Source: G965115915 sp965115915 (GTDB lineage: Bacteria > Pseudomonadota > Gammaproteobacteria > Eutrophobiales > Eutrophobiaceae). Taken from it: a stretch of 64,000 nt of DNA. How positions within the stretch are numbered: position 1 is the first letter of the stretch; each line of letters starts with the position of its first letter. Under the pieces are notes generated by a model that ran no database searches, had not been told where the DNA came from, and worked only from the letters and a program-made list of their open reading frames with translations. This document shows positions 35,381-43,530 of the stretch, piece after piece. The DNA is taken from the NCBI GenBank assembly GCA_965115915.1, contig OZ220483.1, positions 186,001 to 250,000 of the forward strand. Reading direction: 5' to 3'. Made by a program: the position numbers and the translations under genes.

Positions 35381-35866
35381 ATGTACGCATTCGACACACA
35401 TAAAGTGGTCAAGGAACTCACCCAGGCCGGTGCGCAACCCCTGCTGGCGGAGGCCATGGTTTCCACGCTCGGCACAATGGTGGAAAACCTGCCAACCCGG
35501 CAGGATTTGCAGACCGAACTCGCTGCCCTCAGAAAAGATTTTGATGCTTCCAAAAGGGAGATCGATGCCAAACTCGGCTTCTTCCAGGAGGGGAACGATG
35601 TCAAATTCGACTACATCAGAAAGGATATCGCTGCCCTCAGAGAGGAACTCGATACCAAACTTTTTGCCCTCAGGGAAGAACTTGATACCAAGCTCGTTTC
35701 CCTCAGGGAAGAGCTCAAGGCAGACAACGCGGCCCTCAGAGAGGAACTCAAGGCCGGTCTCGCCCTGTTTGATGCCAAAGCTCGCAATCGTGAGATCCGC
35801 ATGATCATCACACTGGGTCTGATCGTGTTTGCCGCTGTTGGTTTGCTGATCCCGTTTCTTTCCTGA
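35381..35866 (+). CDS. DUF1640-like coiled-coil membrane-anchored protein
   Basis: The 161-residue protein opens MYAFDTHKVVKELTQAG, like bacterial DUF1640 proteins distantly related to mitochondrial CCDC90/MCUR1. Residues 45-125 are a long coiled coil built from near-repeats (ALREELDTKL, SLREELKADN, ALREELKAGL). A single C-terminal helix (MIITLGLIVFAAVGLLIPFLS) would anchor it in the membrane. Function in bacteria is unknown. The repeats are close enough in DNA to vary in number. The end of this gene is part of the direct repeat recurring at 38.48 kb. Confidence 0.8.
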   Translation: MYAFDTHKVVKELTQAGAQPLLAEAMVSTLGTMVENLPTRQDLQTELAALRKDFDASKREIDAKLGFFQEGNDVKFDYIRKDIAALREELDTKLFALREELDTKLVSLREELKADNAALREELKAGLALFDAKARNREIRMIITLGLIVFAAVGLLIPFLS

Positions 35867-35970
35867 CATCCCATCGGGGACTGTCGACTTCAACACGGCC
35901 CGCCCCGAACGGTGCCACCGGTGCCGTACGCTGCACGGCACCTTGCACTGGTAGTTGAGGCCCCATGCGC
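35855..35970 (+). repeat. Left direct repeat flanking the Xre-RES-exonuclease cassette
   Basis: About 116 bases beginning TTTCTTTCCTGACATC (the end of the coiled-coil gene) recur at 38480-38593 in the same orientation with roughly nine of ten bases identical by eye. Inside, the frame ACG CTG CAC GGC ACC TTG CAC TGG TAG (35928-35953) encodes TLHGTLHW-stop, identical to the last residues of the large barrel protein at 28050. Confidence 0.85.
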
Positions 35971-36110
35971 CCGCGGTGGGGGAAGCCGAGCCCGTGCGGT
36001 CTCGTCGTCGCGAACCCGCACAATGCCACCATCCATCGCTCCCCCCTCGAGGGGGGCCGGCAAGCCAAAGGTGCCAGCCCGCAGGCGCACTGGTGGGGGG
36101 CAAAAGCCAA
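35970..36110 (-). repeat. Dispersed palindromic repeat copy
   Basis: The copy contains GCGGTGGGGGAAGCCGAGCCC, TCGTCGTCGCGAACCCGCACAATGCC and GCTCCCCCCTCGAGGGGGGC, and ends in a variant GGTGGGGGGCAAAAGCC. It lies immediately after the relic of a barrel-gene end, as the 28.1 kb copy lies after the intact gene. Confidence 0.85.
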
Positions 36111-36217
36111 AGCCCCCAACGTATGCGATGCACGCCGTCCAGCCAACAAACCACCGAACCGTTGCACCTTTGCCGTCACCCTCACCGCAAGTACCTTCAA
36201 GAAGTCTTTCTGAATGC

Positions 36218-36271
36218 TTGACTGTAATGCTACAGTTTGCTAGGCTGTGTCAAGTCTCTGTAATATTACAG
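36218..36271 (+). promoter_or_regulatory. Promoter with two palindromic operators for the Xre-RES operon
   Basis: CTGTAATGCTACAG (36222-36235) and the perfect palindrome CTGTAATATTACAG (36258-36271) share the same arms with centres 36 bases apart. TTGACT at 36218 and TAGGCT at 36241, 17 bases apart, could be the -35 and -10 boxes, so the first operator overlaps -35 and the second lies just past -10. This is the layout expected for autorepression by the Xre antitoxin. Confidence 0.72.
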
Positions 36272-36285
36272 CAATAGAGGTGCGT

Positions 36286-36687
36286 ATGATCGCTCAAGCC
36301 GAACAATTGCTGCAACGTGGTTCCAGTGTAACCAGCTCACTGCTGCCAGCGATTTTTAATATCTTTAGCCAGTGGAAACTGACTGGTGCCCAGCAAATGA
36401 CCCTGCTGGGACTCAGCAATGAGAAAACGCTCTACAACTGGAAGAGTCTGCCGGAGAAAGCCAAGCTGACACGGGATTTGTTGGAGCGGGCCAGCTATAT
36501 CCTGGGTATCTACAAGTCTCTGCAAATCCTGTTGCCCGATCAGGCACTGGCCGATCAATGGCTGTCTTCGCCCAATGACAATCCACTGTTCAACGGCACA
36601 GCTCCCTTGGATCGACTCCTGGCTGGTCAAGTAGTGGACCTGGCCGTGGTCAGGGGCTTCCTCGACGCGGAGCAGGGTGGCTGGTGA
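36286..36687 (+). CDS. Xre/MbcA/ParS-type antitoxin
   Basis: The 133-residue protein (ATG 36286 with AGAGG upstream) has an Xre-like N-terminal DNA-binding part (WKLTGAQQMTLLGLSNEKTLYNWK) and the C-terminal toxin-binding domain (ERASYILGIYKSLQILLPDQALADQWLSSPNDNPLFNGTAPLDRLLAG). This domain is found in antitoxins of RES toxins (DUF2384/MbcA). It overlaps the toxin gene by GTGA. The paired palindromes upstream are its likely operators. Base composition is lower in GC than its neighbours, consistent with transfer. Confidence 0.92.
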   Translation: MIAQAEQLLQRGSSVTSSLLPAIFNIFSQWKLTGAQQMTLLGLSNEKTLYNWKSLPEKAKLTRDLLERASYILGIYKSLQILLPDQALADQWLSSPNDNPLFNGTAPLDRLLAGQVVDLAVVRGFLDAEQGGW

Positions 36688-37376
36688 TTGATATCGAAGC
36701 GCTGCCAATTAGCGAGGTGAATGAACCGGTGTACCGGGTCATTCTATCTCGCTATCCCCAGATCGACTTATTCGAACGAGTTTCTAATCCAGAAGACTGG
36801 GATGTGCTCTATGCGGTGGAGTCTCTGACCAATCCCAGGCTGCGTGATAAGGTTGGTGATATTCGACTGGTACCACCGGGAGATCGGGTTTACGGCGATG
36901 GCGCATCCTGGATTATGGCTGCTTTCACGCACCCTCCGGTAGATGGTCGTGGCGGTCGCTTCAACCGGGATTTCGGCATCTATTATTGCGCGGCCGATGA
37001 GTCGGTAGCTATCGCCGAATCTTCTTTTCACCGGGCACGGTTTCTCCGCGAATCTCGAATTGAACAAACTGCCCAGGACATGCGCGTTTTACGAGCGCAA
37101 CTAGGCGCTACCTCTTTGCATGACTTGCGACAACTAACTGGGCACGCCATATACAACCCGGACGATTACGGAGAAGCTCAGCAACTCGGTTATGCGTTGC
37201 GAGGTGCCAGGAGCTATGGCGTTCACTACCAGAGTGTTAGAGAAGAAGGTGAATGTTATGGCGTGATGCGTCCTCGAGCATTATCGGATGCCGTTCACTG
37301 GCGCTACTTGCGTTACCACTATGACCAGGGATCGATTGTCGAAGTTGAACCCCTGGACGGGAGTGACAGGAGGTAA
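36684..37376 (+). CDS. RES-domain toxin
   Basis: The 230-residue protein starts at GTG overlapping the antitoxin stop. RES-family positions visible are R18 in VYRVI, the GGRFN loop at 90-94, Y100-Y101 in IYYCAADESVAIAE, and E112. RES toxins degrade NAD by phosphorolysis or ADP-ribosylate enzymes of nucleotide metabolism (MbcT, ParT). At 230 residues it is somewhat longer than the smallest family members. Six bases separate it from the exonuclease gene that follows. Toxicity is inferred from family. Confidence 0.92.
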   Translation: MIDIEALPISEVNEPVYRVILSRYPQIDLFERVSNPEDWDVLYAVESLTNPRLRDKVGDIRLVPPGDRVYGDGASWIMAAFTHPPVDGRGGRFNRDFGIYYCAADESVAIAESSFHRARFLRESRIEQTAQDMRVLRAQLGATSLHDLRQLTGHAIYNPDDYGEAQQLGYALRGARSYGVHYQSVREEGECYGVMRPRALSDAVHWRYLRYHYDQGSIVEVEPLDGSDRR

Positions 37377-37381
37377 CGACC

Positions 37382-37981
37382 ATGCACAACGAACTGCTAT
37401 GGATCTTTGCTCAACTCCCCGACGATTACATCGTTCTCGATACCGAAACCACCGGGCTGCCAGATGAGAGTGGTCTGACCGATATTGTTACGCTGGGTAT
37501 AACGGTTGTCAGGGGCTGGGAAATAGCGGAATCCATATCCATTGAGTTTGAAATACGGCCGACGCGAGCAATTTCAGAGGAAGCGCAAGCCGTACACGGC
37601 ATTACCGATGAGCAAGCTGCCACATTTGAAACCTTCGAATCACAGTGGAGCCAGATTGCCGAATATTTGAAAGATCAACTCATCGTCATCCACAACGCCA
37701 GTTTTGACTGGCCCATCCTGCTGGATCACGTTGCCCGATACGATTTAACGATGCGGCAAATCAAAGGCGTATTTTGCAGTCAGAAAGCAGCTACTCCCTG
37801 GGCTCAAGCCAAGAATCTTCCGTGTAGCCACAGAGGTCCGTCGCTGGATTTGCTCACAGAAGTGCTTGGAGTGGAAGGCCTTAGATCAAAGAGCGACGGA
37901 ATACATGGAGCTGCAATTGATTGCTTACAAACTGCACAAGTCATCGAAGCTATAAATGGGATGGGCAATGAGGAGTATTAA
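37382..37981 (+). CDS. DnaQ-like DEDDh 3'-5' exonuclease
   Basis: The 199-residue protein has Exo I DTETTG at residues 20-25, Exo II HNASFDWPIL near 103-112, and Exo III with H.AAIDC near the C-terminus (HGAAIDCLQ), so the active site is complete. An AGGAGG-like ribosome site (GACAGGAGGTAACGACC) precedes the ATG at 37382. It begins 6 bases after the RES toxin stop and shares its lower GC, so it is probably part of the same operon. It resembles the proofreading epsilon subunit or RNase T-like nucleases but is too divergent to assign; substrate unknown. Confidence 0.85.
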   Translation: MHNELLWIFAQLPDDYIVLDTETTGLPDESGLTDIVTLGITVVRGWEIAESISIEFEIRPTRAISEEAQAVHGITDEQAATFETFESQWSQIAEYLKDQLIVIHNASFDWPILLDHVARYDLTMRQIKGVFCSQKAATPWAQAKNLPCSHRGPSLDLLTEVLGVEGLRSKSDGIHGAAIDCLQTAQVIEAINGMGNEEY

Positions 37982-37998
37982 AGGAGAGCTATTGGACG

Positions 37999-38495
37999 TG
38001 ACGTGGTCCAGCTTTTTTGGACACTCAGTTAAGCGGCATTTTGCGTCATGGCATTGCCTCTCATATGCATTCGGGCTGACATGGTTCAGCGTCGAATGCA
38101 TCCGGTATCCGTTATAGAAAACGGCAATGTATTGCGGAATATCCTGCCGGGCTTCCCAGCGGGTTTGGTAGCTTTGCCATTGAACCCGCTCCTGCGTCAG
38201 ACTGCCAAAAAAGCTCTCAACAACCGCATTGTCCCAACAATCCCCCTTGCGGCTCATGCTGCCCAGGACGCCATGAGCGCGTAGCAATCGCCTGAACGCC
38301 TGGCGGGTATATTGACTGCCCCGATCCGAATAATGAGCCAAGCCAGCTTATGGTCCGCGCCGCCAAATCGCCATCTTCAGCGCGTCACAGACCACCGCCG
38401 CCTTCATCCGCGAACTCATGCTCCACCCCACCATTGCCTGGAAAACAGGTCAATGACAACCGCCAGGTATAGCCAGCCTTTTCTTTCCTGACATC
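37999..38495 (-). pseudogene. Degraded IS3-family transposase (orfB C-terminal part)
   Basis: Reading the minus strand gives DRGSQYTRQAFRRLLRAHGV, SMSRKGDCWDNAVVESFFG and YNGYRMHSTLNHVSPNAYE, the catalytic DDE region of IS3 orfB. Upstream, [15 protein letters not shown] and [18 protein letters not shown] are recognisable but in shifted frames. The end TGACGTGGTCCAGCTTTTTTGGACA at about 37999 looks like the IS terminus. The 5' half of orfB and all of orfA are gone; the remnant stops exactly at the right-hand direct repeat (38480). Confidence 0.9.
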
Positions 38496-38593
38496 TCCGG
38501 GATTGCCGACTGTCAACGCGGCCCGCCCCGAACGGTGCCGCCGGTGCCGTACGCTGCACGGCACCTTGCACTGGTAGTTGAGGCCCCATGCGC
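38480..38593 (+). repeat. Right direct repeat flanking the Xre-RES-exonuclease cassette
   Basis: This is the second copy of the segment at 35855-35970, again with the TLHGTLHW-stop relic (38551-38577). It abuts the truncated IS3 remnant on its left, and on its right runs into a degraded dispersed repeat (GAGAAGCCGAGTCCCCACCGTCTCATTATGCCGTGAACCCGCAC, in pieces to about 38650). Confidence 0.85.
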
Positions 38594-38650
38594 ACGCGAA
38601 GCGGAGAAGCCGAGTCCCCACCGTCTCATTATGCCGTGAACCCGCACTAC
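38594..38650 (-). repeat. Truncated dispersed palindromic repeat
   Basis: Only the AAGCCGAGTCCC and CCGTCTCATTATGCCGTGAACCCGCAC part remains; the CTCCCCCC palindrome is absent. It follows the right direct repeat as the fuller copy follows the left one. Confidence 0.7.
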
Positions 38651-38715
38651 ACAATTTTGCCCTGGACCAAAAAAACGGGTACTATGACACTCCGAATTGA
38701 CAACCAGTGTTCTTG

Positions 38716-38934
38716 ATGGCAAAAGAAGATCAGATTGAAATGGAAGGCGAAGTGATTGAGACTTTGCCAAATACGATGTTCCGGGTACGGATGGAGAATG
38801 GACATACTGTCACTGCCCACATATCGGGGAAGATGCGTAAAAACTACATTCGCATACTGACCGGAGACAAGGTCACCGTGGAGATTACGCCCTATGATCT
38901 GAGCAAGGGGCGCATCATTTACCGCGGCAGATAA
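38716..38934 (+). CDS. infA: Translation initiation factor IF-1
   Basis: The 72-residue OB-fold protein of the 30S A-site has a sequence typical of the family: [39 protein letters not shown] and [13 protein letters not shown]. Complete. It stands alone; the closest upstream DNA is the mobile cassette edge, so its promoter must lie in the 38650-38715 interval (GGACCAAAAAAACGGGTACTATGAC). Confidence 0.98.
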   Translation: MAKEDQIEMEGEVIETLPNTMFRVRMENGHTVTAHISGKMRKNYIRILTGDKVTVEITPYDLSKGRIIYRGR

Positions 38935-39086
38935 TCCCTTCGTTTGAACCGTTCCTTGTGGCAGGCCCCAGACTGCTCATGGATTGCCTTTTTCTATTCC
39001 TGCGTCAGGTACAGCCGCTGGCGAGATGCCTCGTTATAAGGCGGTGGTCTAATCCTCCATGTTTCTGACTGATTGTTTCCAATACC

Positions 39087-40676
39087 ATGTCGCCTGACAG
39101 GCCGCTGGTCCTGGTTGTCCTGGACGGCTGGGGTTACTCCGAAGATACGTTTTACAATGCCATACACAGTGCCAAAAAGCCGGTGTGGGACGATCTTTGG
39201 GAGAAATGTCCAAGGACCCTGATAGGGGCGTCCGGTTTGGATGTTGGTCTGCCTCCCCGGCAGATGGGGAATTCCGAGGTTGGCCATATGAACATCGGGG
39301 CGGGTCGGCTGGTGGACCAGGAGTTTACCCGGGTCAACAAATCCATCAGGAGCGGCGATTTTTCCAGAAATCCGATACTGTTGAAAACCTTTGACACGGT
39401 CAGTGCCAGCGGCCATGCGGTGCATCTGCTGGGACTGTTATCGCCGGGTGGTGTGCATAGCCATGAAGATCACATCTATGCCCTGATGGATCTGGCAAAG
39501 GCCAGGGGGGTGAAAACGATCTATCTGCATGCCTTTCTGGATGGACGCGATATGCCCCCGAGGAGCGCTGCGGAATCGATCTTCCGGGCCCAAAGCAAAC
39601 TCAATGCGCTCGGATCTGGCCGTTTCGCTTCCATCGTCGGGCGTTACTACGCCATGGATCGGAACCGGCATTGGGAACGCACCCGGATAGCCTATGATCT
39701 GATTAGTCAGGGCAAGGCCGAATTCCGTTCTGTGGATCCCTTTATTGCCTTGGACATGGCATATGCCAGGGGAGAAAGCGATGAATTTGTCAGTGCCACC
39801 TCCATAACACCCGCGGGCCAGCCACCAGTGATTATCCGGGATGACGACGCAATCGTCTTTGCCAATTACAGGGCTGACCGCGCCAGGCAGCTTGCCCGGG
39901 CGTTCAGCAAGGACGATTTCAAAAGTTTTCCGCGTGAACGCAAACCGCGTTTCAGCAGTTTGATCAGCCTGACCTCGTACAAGTCCAACTATGATTTTCC
40001 GGTGGCATTCCCGCCGGTCTGTCTGCATAACACCTTTGGCGAGTTTATTTCCAAACGCGGCATGAAACAGTTGCGTGTCGCAGAGACGGAGAAATACGCC
40101 CATGTCACTTTTTTCTTCAACGGCGGAGAAGAACGGGTTTTCGACGGGGAAGACCGCGTTCTGGTACCGTCTTCGCATGTTCCCACCTATGACCTGTTAC
40201 CGGAGATGAGTGCGTTTGAGGTGACGCAGGAGATCACCAGGGCGATCAAGCACCGCAAGCACGATGTCATTATCAGCAATCTGGCCAATGCGGATATGGT
40301 TGGACACACCGGTGATTTTGGTGCGGCGGTCAAGGCGGTGGAGATCCTGGACAGTTGCCTGGGCCAGATTGTCGATGCGGCACGCAGGTTTGGCGGCGAG
40401 GTGCTGATTACTGCCGATCACGGGAACGCCGAACAGATGCGTACCTACACCACGGAGAAGATCAAATCGCGGCCAGTCACTTCCCATACCAGCAACCCGG
40501 TCCCACTGCTGTATGTCGGTCGTTCTGCCAGCATATTGACAGAGGACGGCTCTCTGTCTGACATTGCCCCGACCATGCTGTATCTGTTGGGCCTGCCAGT
40601 GCCTGAAGAGATGACTGGGCACAGTCTGTTGAAATTGCGGGAGCCGGATGCGCTGTCCAGGGCTGTGGGGAAATGA
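39087..40676 (+). CDS. gpmI: 2,3-bisphosphoglycerate-independent phosphoglycerate mutase
   Basis: This 529-residue, manganese-dependent glycolytic enzyme interconverts 2- and 3-phosphoglycerate. LVVLDGWGYSED holds the first metal ligand, the nucleophilic serine is in GNSEVGHMNIG, and the second metal site is in ANADMVGHTGD and ITADHGNAEQM. It is slightly longer than the usual 510-515. It overlaps envC by four bases (ATGA) and heads the gpmI-envC-ctpA-yibQ operon. Confidence 0.97.
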   Translation: MSPDRPLVLVVLDGWGYSEDTFYNAIHSAKKPVWDDLWEKCPRTLIGASGLDVGLPPRQMGNSEVGHMNIGAGRLVDQEFTRVNKSIRSGDFSRNPILLKTFDTVSASGHAVHLLGLLSPGGVHSHEDHIYALMDLAKARGVKTIYLHAFLDGRDMPPRSAAESIFRAQSKLNALGSGRFASIVGRYYAMDRNRHWERTRIAYDLISQGKAEFRSVDPFIALDMAYARGESDEFVSATSITPAGQPPVIIRDDDAIVFANYRADRARQLARAFSKDDFKSFPRERKPRFSSLISLTSYKSNYDFPVAFPPVCLHNTFGEFISKRGMKQLRVAETEKYAHVTFFFNGGEERVFDGEDRVLVPSSHVPTYDLLPEMSAFEVTQEITRAIKHRKHDVIISNLANADMVGHTGDFGAAVKAVEILDSCLGQIVDAARRFGGEVLITADHGNAEQMRTYTTEKIKSRPVTSHTSNPVPLLYVGRSASILTEDGSLSDIAPTMLYLLGLPVPEEMTGHSLLKLREPDALSRAVGK

Positions 40677-41830
40677 TTCTGTGGCGGGTTGCAGTCGGGT
40701 GGTTGTGTATGGTGCTGCTGAACCTTCCGGCGACTGCCTGTGCGCAGCAGGTGGATGTGGTGACGCAGGAACAGGAGTTGAAAACCGTGCGCAAACGCAT
40801 CCAGTCCCTGCAAAACGATATCGGAGACATGCGCGAGCAGACTCGCGTGCTGCACCAGGAGTTGCGCCAGAACGAGTTGGAAACCGCGCAGACGTTGCAG
40901 CGCCTGGAAGAAATCCACGCACAGATACAGACACATCAGCAGGGACTTGAGTCCCTCAAGCAGCAACGGGAGCAGTTGCGTACAGAGCTTTCCGGCAGTC
41001 GACAGAAGCTTGGTGTACAGATTCGTGTTGCTTTTCTGCTGGGACGGAATTCCTACCTGAAATTATTGATGAATCAGCAAAACCCCAGCAGTGTGGATCG
41101 TCTGCTGGCATGGCATGGTTACCATACCCGGGAACGTTCGCGCCGGATAGCGGACATGCGCACAAAACTTTCCAGTCTGGACGAAATCGGGACTCACATC
41201 AATGACAAGAGCGAGTTACTCCTGAAGTTGCAGGATGAAGAGCGGACGCGGCTGGCAAAATACGAGGATACGCGCATGGCCCGTGTTTCCATTATTGCCG
41301 CCTTGCAGCAGGAGCTTGGTGAGCGGGGCGATGAGTTGCGGCTTCTCAAAAGAAACGAGCAGGAATTGGTGGCATTGCTGGATAGTTTGAGTTCACAGTC
41401 CTTGCTCCAGTCGGGAGATTTTCAGGACAGGGTCCCGTTTGCCAGTCTGCAGGGGGAGTTGGCGTGGCCGGTCAGAGGACGTTTGCTACATCGTTTTGGT
41501 CAGCCTCACCGTCAGGACAGTAGCATTCGTTGGAATGGTGTGCTGATCGATGCCCCACCGGGTACCGCTGTCAATGCGGTTGGCAATGGGAAAGTGGTAT
41601 TTGCCGACTGGTTTCGTGGTCAGGGCTTGTTGCTGATCGTGGAACATGGGGACGGGTACATGAGTCTTTACGGGCGCAATCGGAGACTGCTGAAAAAGAC
41701 AGGGGACTGGGTGTTGGAAGGAGAAAATGTGGCAAGTACGGGAGACAGCGGTGGACAGGATGTGCCGGGGCTGTATTTCGAGTTGCGCAGGAACGGGATT
41801 CCACTGGACCCGGCAAGTTGGTGCAGGTAG
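40673..41830 (+). CDS. envC: Murein hydrolase activator EnvC
   Basis: This 385-residue periplasmic protein activates amidases for septal peptidoglycan splitting. It has a signal peptide (LNLPATACAQQ), a long coiled coil (residues 25-250) and a C-terminal LytM/M23 domain. The LytM domain lacks the catalytic histidines (YGRN in place of YGHN, LYFELR in place of LHFEIR), as expected for EnvC activators, not active peptidases. Confidence 0.94.
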   Translation: MILWRVAVGWLCMVLLNLPATACAQQVDVVTQEQELKTVRKRIQSLQNDIGDMREQTRVLHQELRQNELETAQTLQRLEEIHAQIQTHQQGLESLKQQREQLRTELSGSRQKLGVQIRVAFLLGRNSYLKLLMNQQNPSSVDRLLAWHGYHTRERSRRIADMRTKLSSLDEIGTHINDKSELLLKLQDEERTRLAKYEDTRMARVSIIAALQQELGERGDELRLLKRNEQELVALLDSLSSQSLLQSGDFQDRVPFASLQGELAWPVRGRLLHRFGQPHRQDSSIRWNGVLIDAPPGTAVNAVGNGKVVFADWFRGQGLLLIVEHGDGYMSLYGRNRRLLKKTGDWVLEGENVASTGDSGGQDVPGLYFELRRNGIPLDPASWCR

Positions 41831-42041
41831 GTGCTCACACTGTTTATCCGATTAGACCATTTGTCCATGAATCGCATATCATGTGTGCGGGCATCTTCCA
41901 TGTGTTGTTCCTGTTCGTGAGAAGGGGTGTTACGCTGGGACAGGCCGCATTTGCTTTTCGGCAGGAGCACGGTTGTGCTTTGCGGGGGGAGTGGGAGGAG
42001 TCAATTTCGTTGTCTGCCAGTGCAGGCGTTCGGTGATATCG

Positions 42042-43514
42042 ATGAGAAAGTGCCAATTATTTTTTATCCTGCTAGTATTTAGCGCCTTGCACCAGGCCGT
42101 GGCCCAGGGAGAGCCGGCGGAGGATACGCATGGAGAGACTGAGCAATCGGTGGATGTGGACACACAGGCCAAAGGTCAACCGTTGCCTTTGCGCGAGTTG
42201 CGTATCTTCAGTGAGATCTTTGAGCGCATCAAACGTGACTATGTGGAGCCGGTAGACGATGTGCAACTGCTGGATAACGCGATTCGCGGGATGCTTGTTG
42301 GTCTTGACCCACATTCGGCTTATCTGAGTTCCGATGAATTTGAAGTCCTCCAGGAGGGAACAGCCGGGAAGTTTGGCGGACTTGGGCTCGAGGTCGGCAT
42401 GGAAGAGGGGCAAATCAAGGTCATCTCCCCGATCGATGATACCCCGGCACAGCGTGCCGGCATACAGGCAGGCGACGTGATTTTCCGTGTTGATGGCAAA
42501 TCAACCAAGGGCATGGATTTGAGAGAAGCGGTTGAACTGATGCGTGGCAAGCCGGGTACCAAAATTGTCCTGACCATACTGCGGGATGATCAGGAACCCT
42601 TCGACGTGGAACTGACCCGCGTCATCATCACAGTAAAGAGTGTCAAAAGCGACTTGCTGGGGCCGGGGTTTGGTTATATCCGCATCGTCCGTTTCCAGGA
42701 TCACACCCCGAAAGATCTGGCCCGTGAACTGGAACGGCTCAAGGCTGAAAATGGTGCCGCATTGAAAGGTGTCATACTGGATGTCAGAAACAATCCGGGT
42801 GGTGTGCTCAGTGCCGCAGTGGGGGTGGGCGATCTGTTTCTGGATACTGGTCTCATAGTCTATACTCGAGGACGCAGCAAGGATTCCGAAACCGAATTTC
42901 ATACCAACCCATCGGATGTTTTGAATGGGGTGCCGATGGTGGTGCTGGTCAATGAAGGCACGGCTTCGGCCGCGGAGATTGTGGCAGGCGCACTGCAGGA
43001 CAATCGCCGTGCGATAATCGTCGGTGAACAGAGTTTCGGCAAGGGCTCTGTGCAGACGGTGTTGATGTTGGATGAAGACAGTGCCCTCAAGCTGACAACG
43101 GCCCGTTACTATACTCCTTCCGGACGTTCGATACAGGCCGAGGGGATTGTCCCGGACATCCGGATTGCAAACCTCAAGCTGGATCCGGTAGAGAGTGAAA
43201 CCGTCCCGGCGATCAAAGAGGCTGATCTGAATCGGCATCTGATGAATGCGATCGGGACAGACGAGGAGGGAGATGAACAGGAGGGAGATGAACAAGAGGA
43301 GGACGCAGGGCGGAAAAAAACGGAGGCACAGGATTCAGGTGAGGATGCACAGGCGGAGAAGCGGAAATATCGTGAGGTTTCGTTGCGTGATGACTACCAA
43401 TTGTACGAGGCGTTCAATATTCTGAAGGCCATGCATATTCAGAAGAACATTGAAAGTCAGTCGGAGCGGACCCCGCGTGCGGTACCGGAAGAAATTGAGC
43501 AAGTGCAGCGTTGA
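42042..43514 (+). CDS. ctpA: Carboxyl-terminal processing protease (S41)
   Basis: The 490-residue periplasmic serine protease has a signal peptide after ATG 42042 (LFFILLVFSALHQAVAQ), a PDZ domain (GLGLEVGMEEGQIKVISPIDDTPAQ), and the S41 core. The catalytic serine is in NEGTASAAEIVAGAL and the lysine in GEQSFGKGSVQT. A C-terminal acidic tail contains repeats of EGDEQE. The earlier start at 41883 has no signal-peptide logic. It lies between envC and the YibQ-like gene, with a 211-base gap after envC. Confidence 0.95.
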   Translation: MRKCQLFFILLVFSALHQAVAQGEPAEDTHGETEQSVDVDTQAKGQPLPLRELRIFSEIFERIKRDYVEPVDDVQLLDNAIRGMLVGLDPHSAYLSSDEFEVLQEGTAGKFGGLGLEVGMEEGQIKVISPIDDTPAQRAGIQAGDVIFRVDGKSTKGMDLREAVELMRGKPGTKIVLTILRDDQEPFDVELTRVIITVKSVKSDLLGPGFGYIRIVRFQDHTPKDLARELERLKAENGAALKGVILDVRNNPGGVLSAAVGVGDLFLDTGLIVYTRGRSKDSETEFHTNPSDVLNGVPMVVLVNEGTASAAEIVAGALQDNRRAIIVGEQSFGKGSVQTVLMLDEDSALKLTTARYYTPSGRSIQAEGIVPDIRIANLKLDPVESETVPAIKEADLNRHLMNAIGTDEEGDEQEGDEQEEDAGRKKTEAQDSGEDAQAEKRKYREVSLRDDYQLYEAFNILKAMHIQKNIESQSERTPRAVPEEIEQVQR

Positions 43515-43530
43515 GGCAAATCCCTGTGTG

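Noticed and set aside
40673..41830. Loss of active-site residues in the M23 domain as an anomaly
   Set aside because: EnvC proteins normally have a degenerate LytM domain and act as amidase activators.
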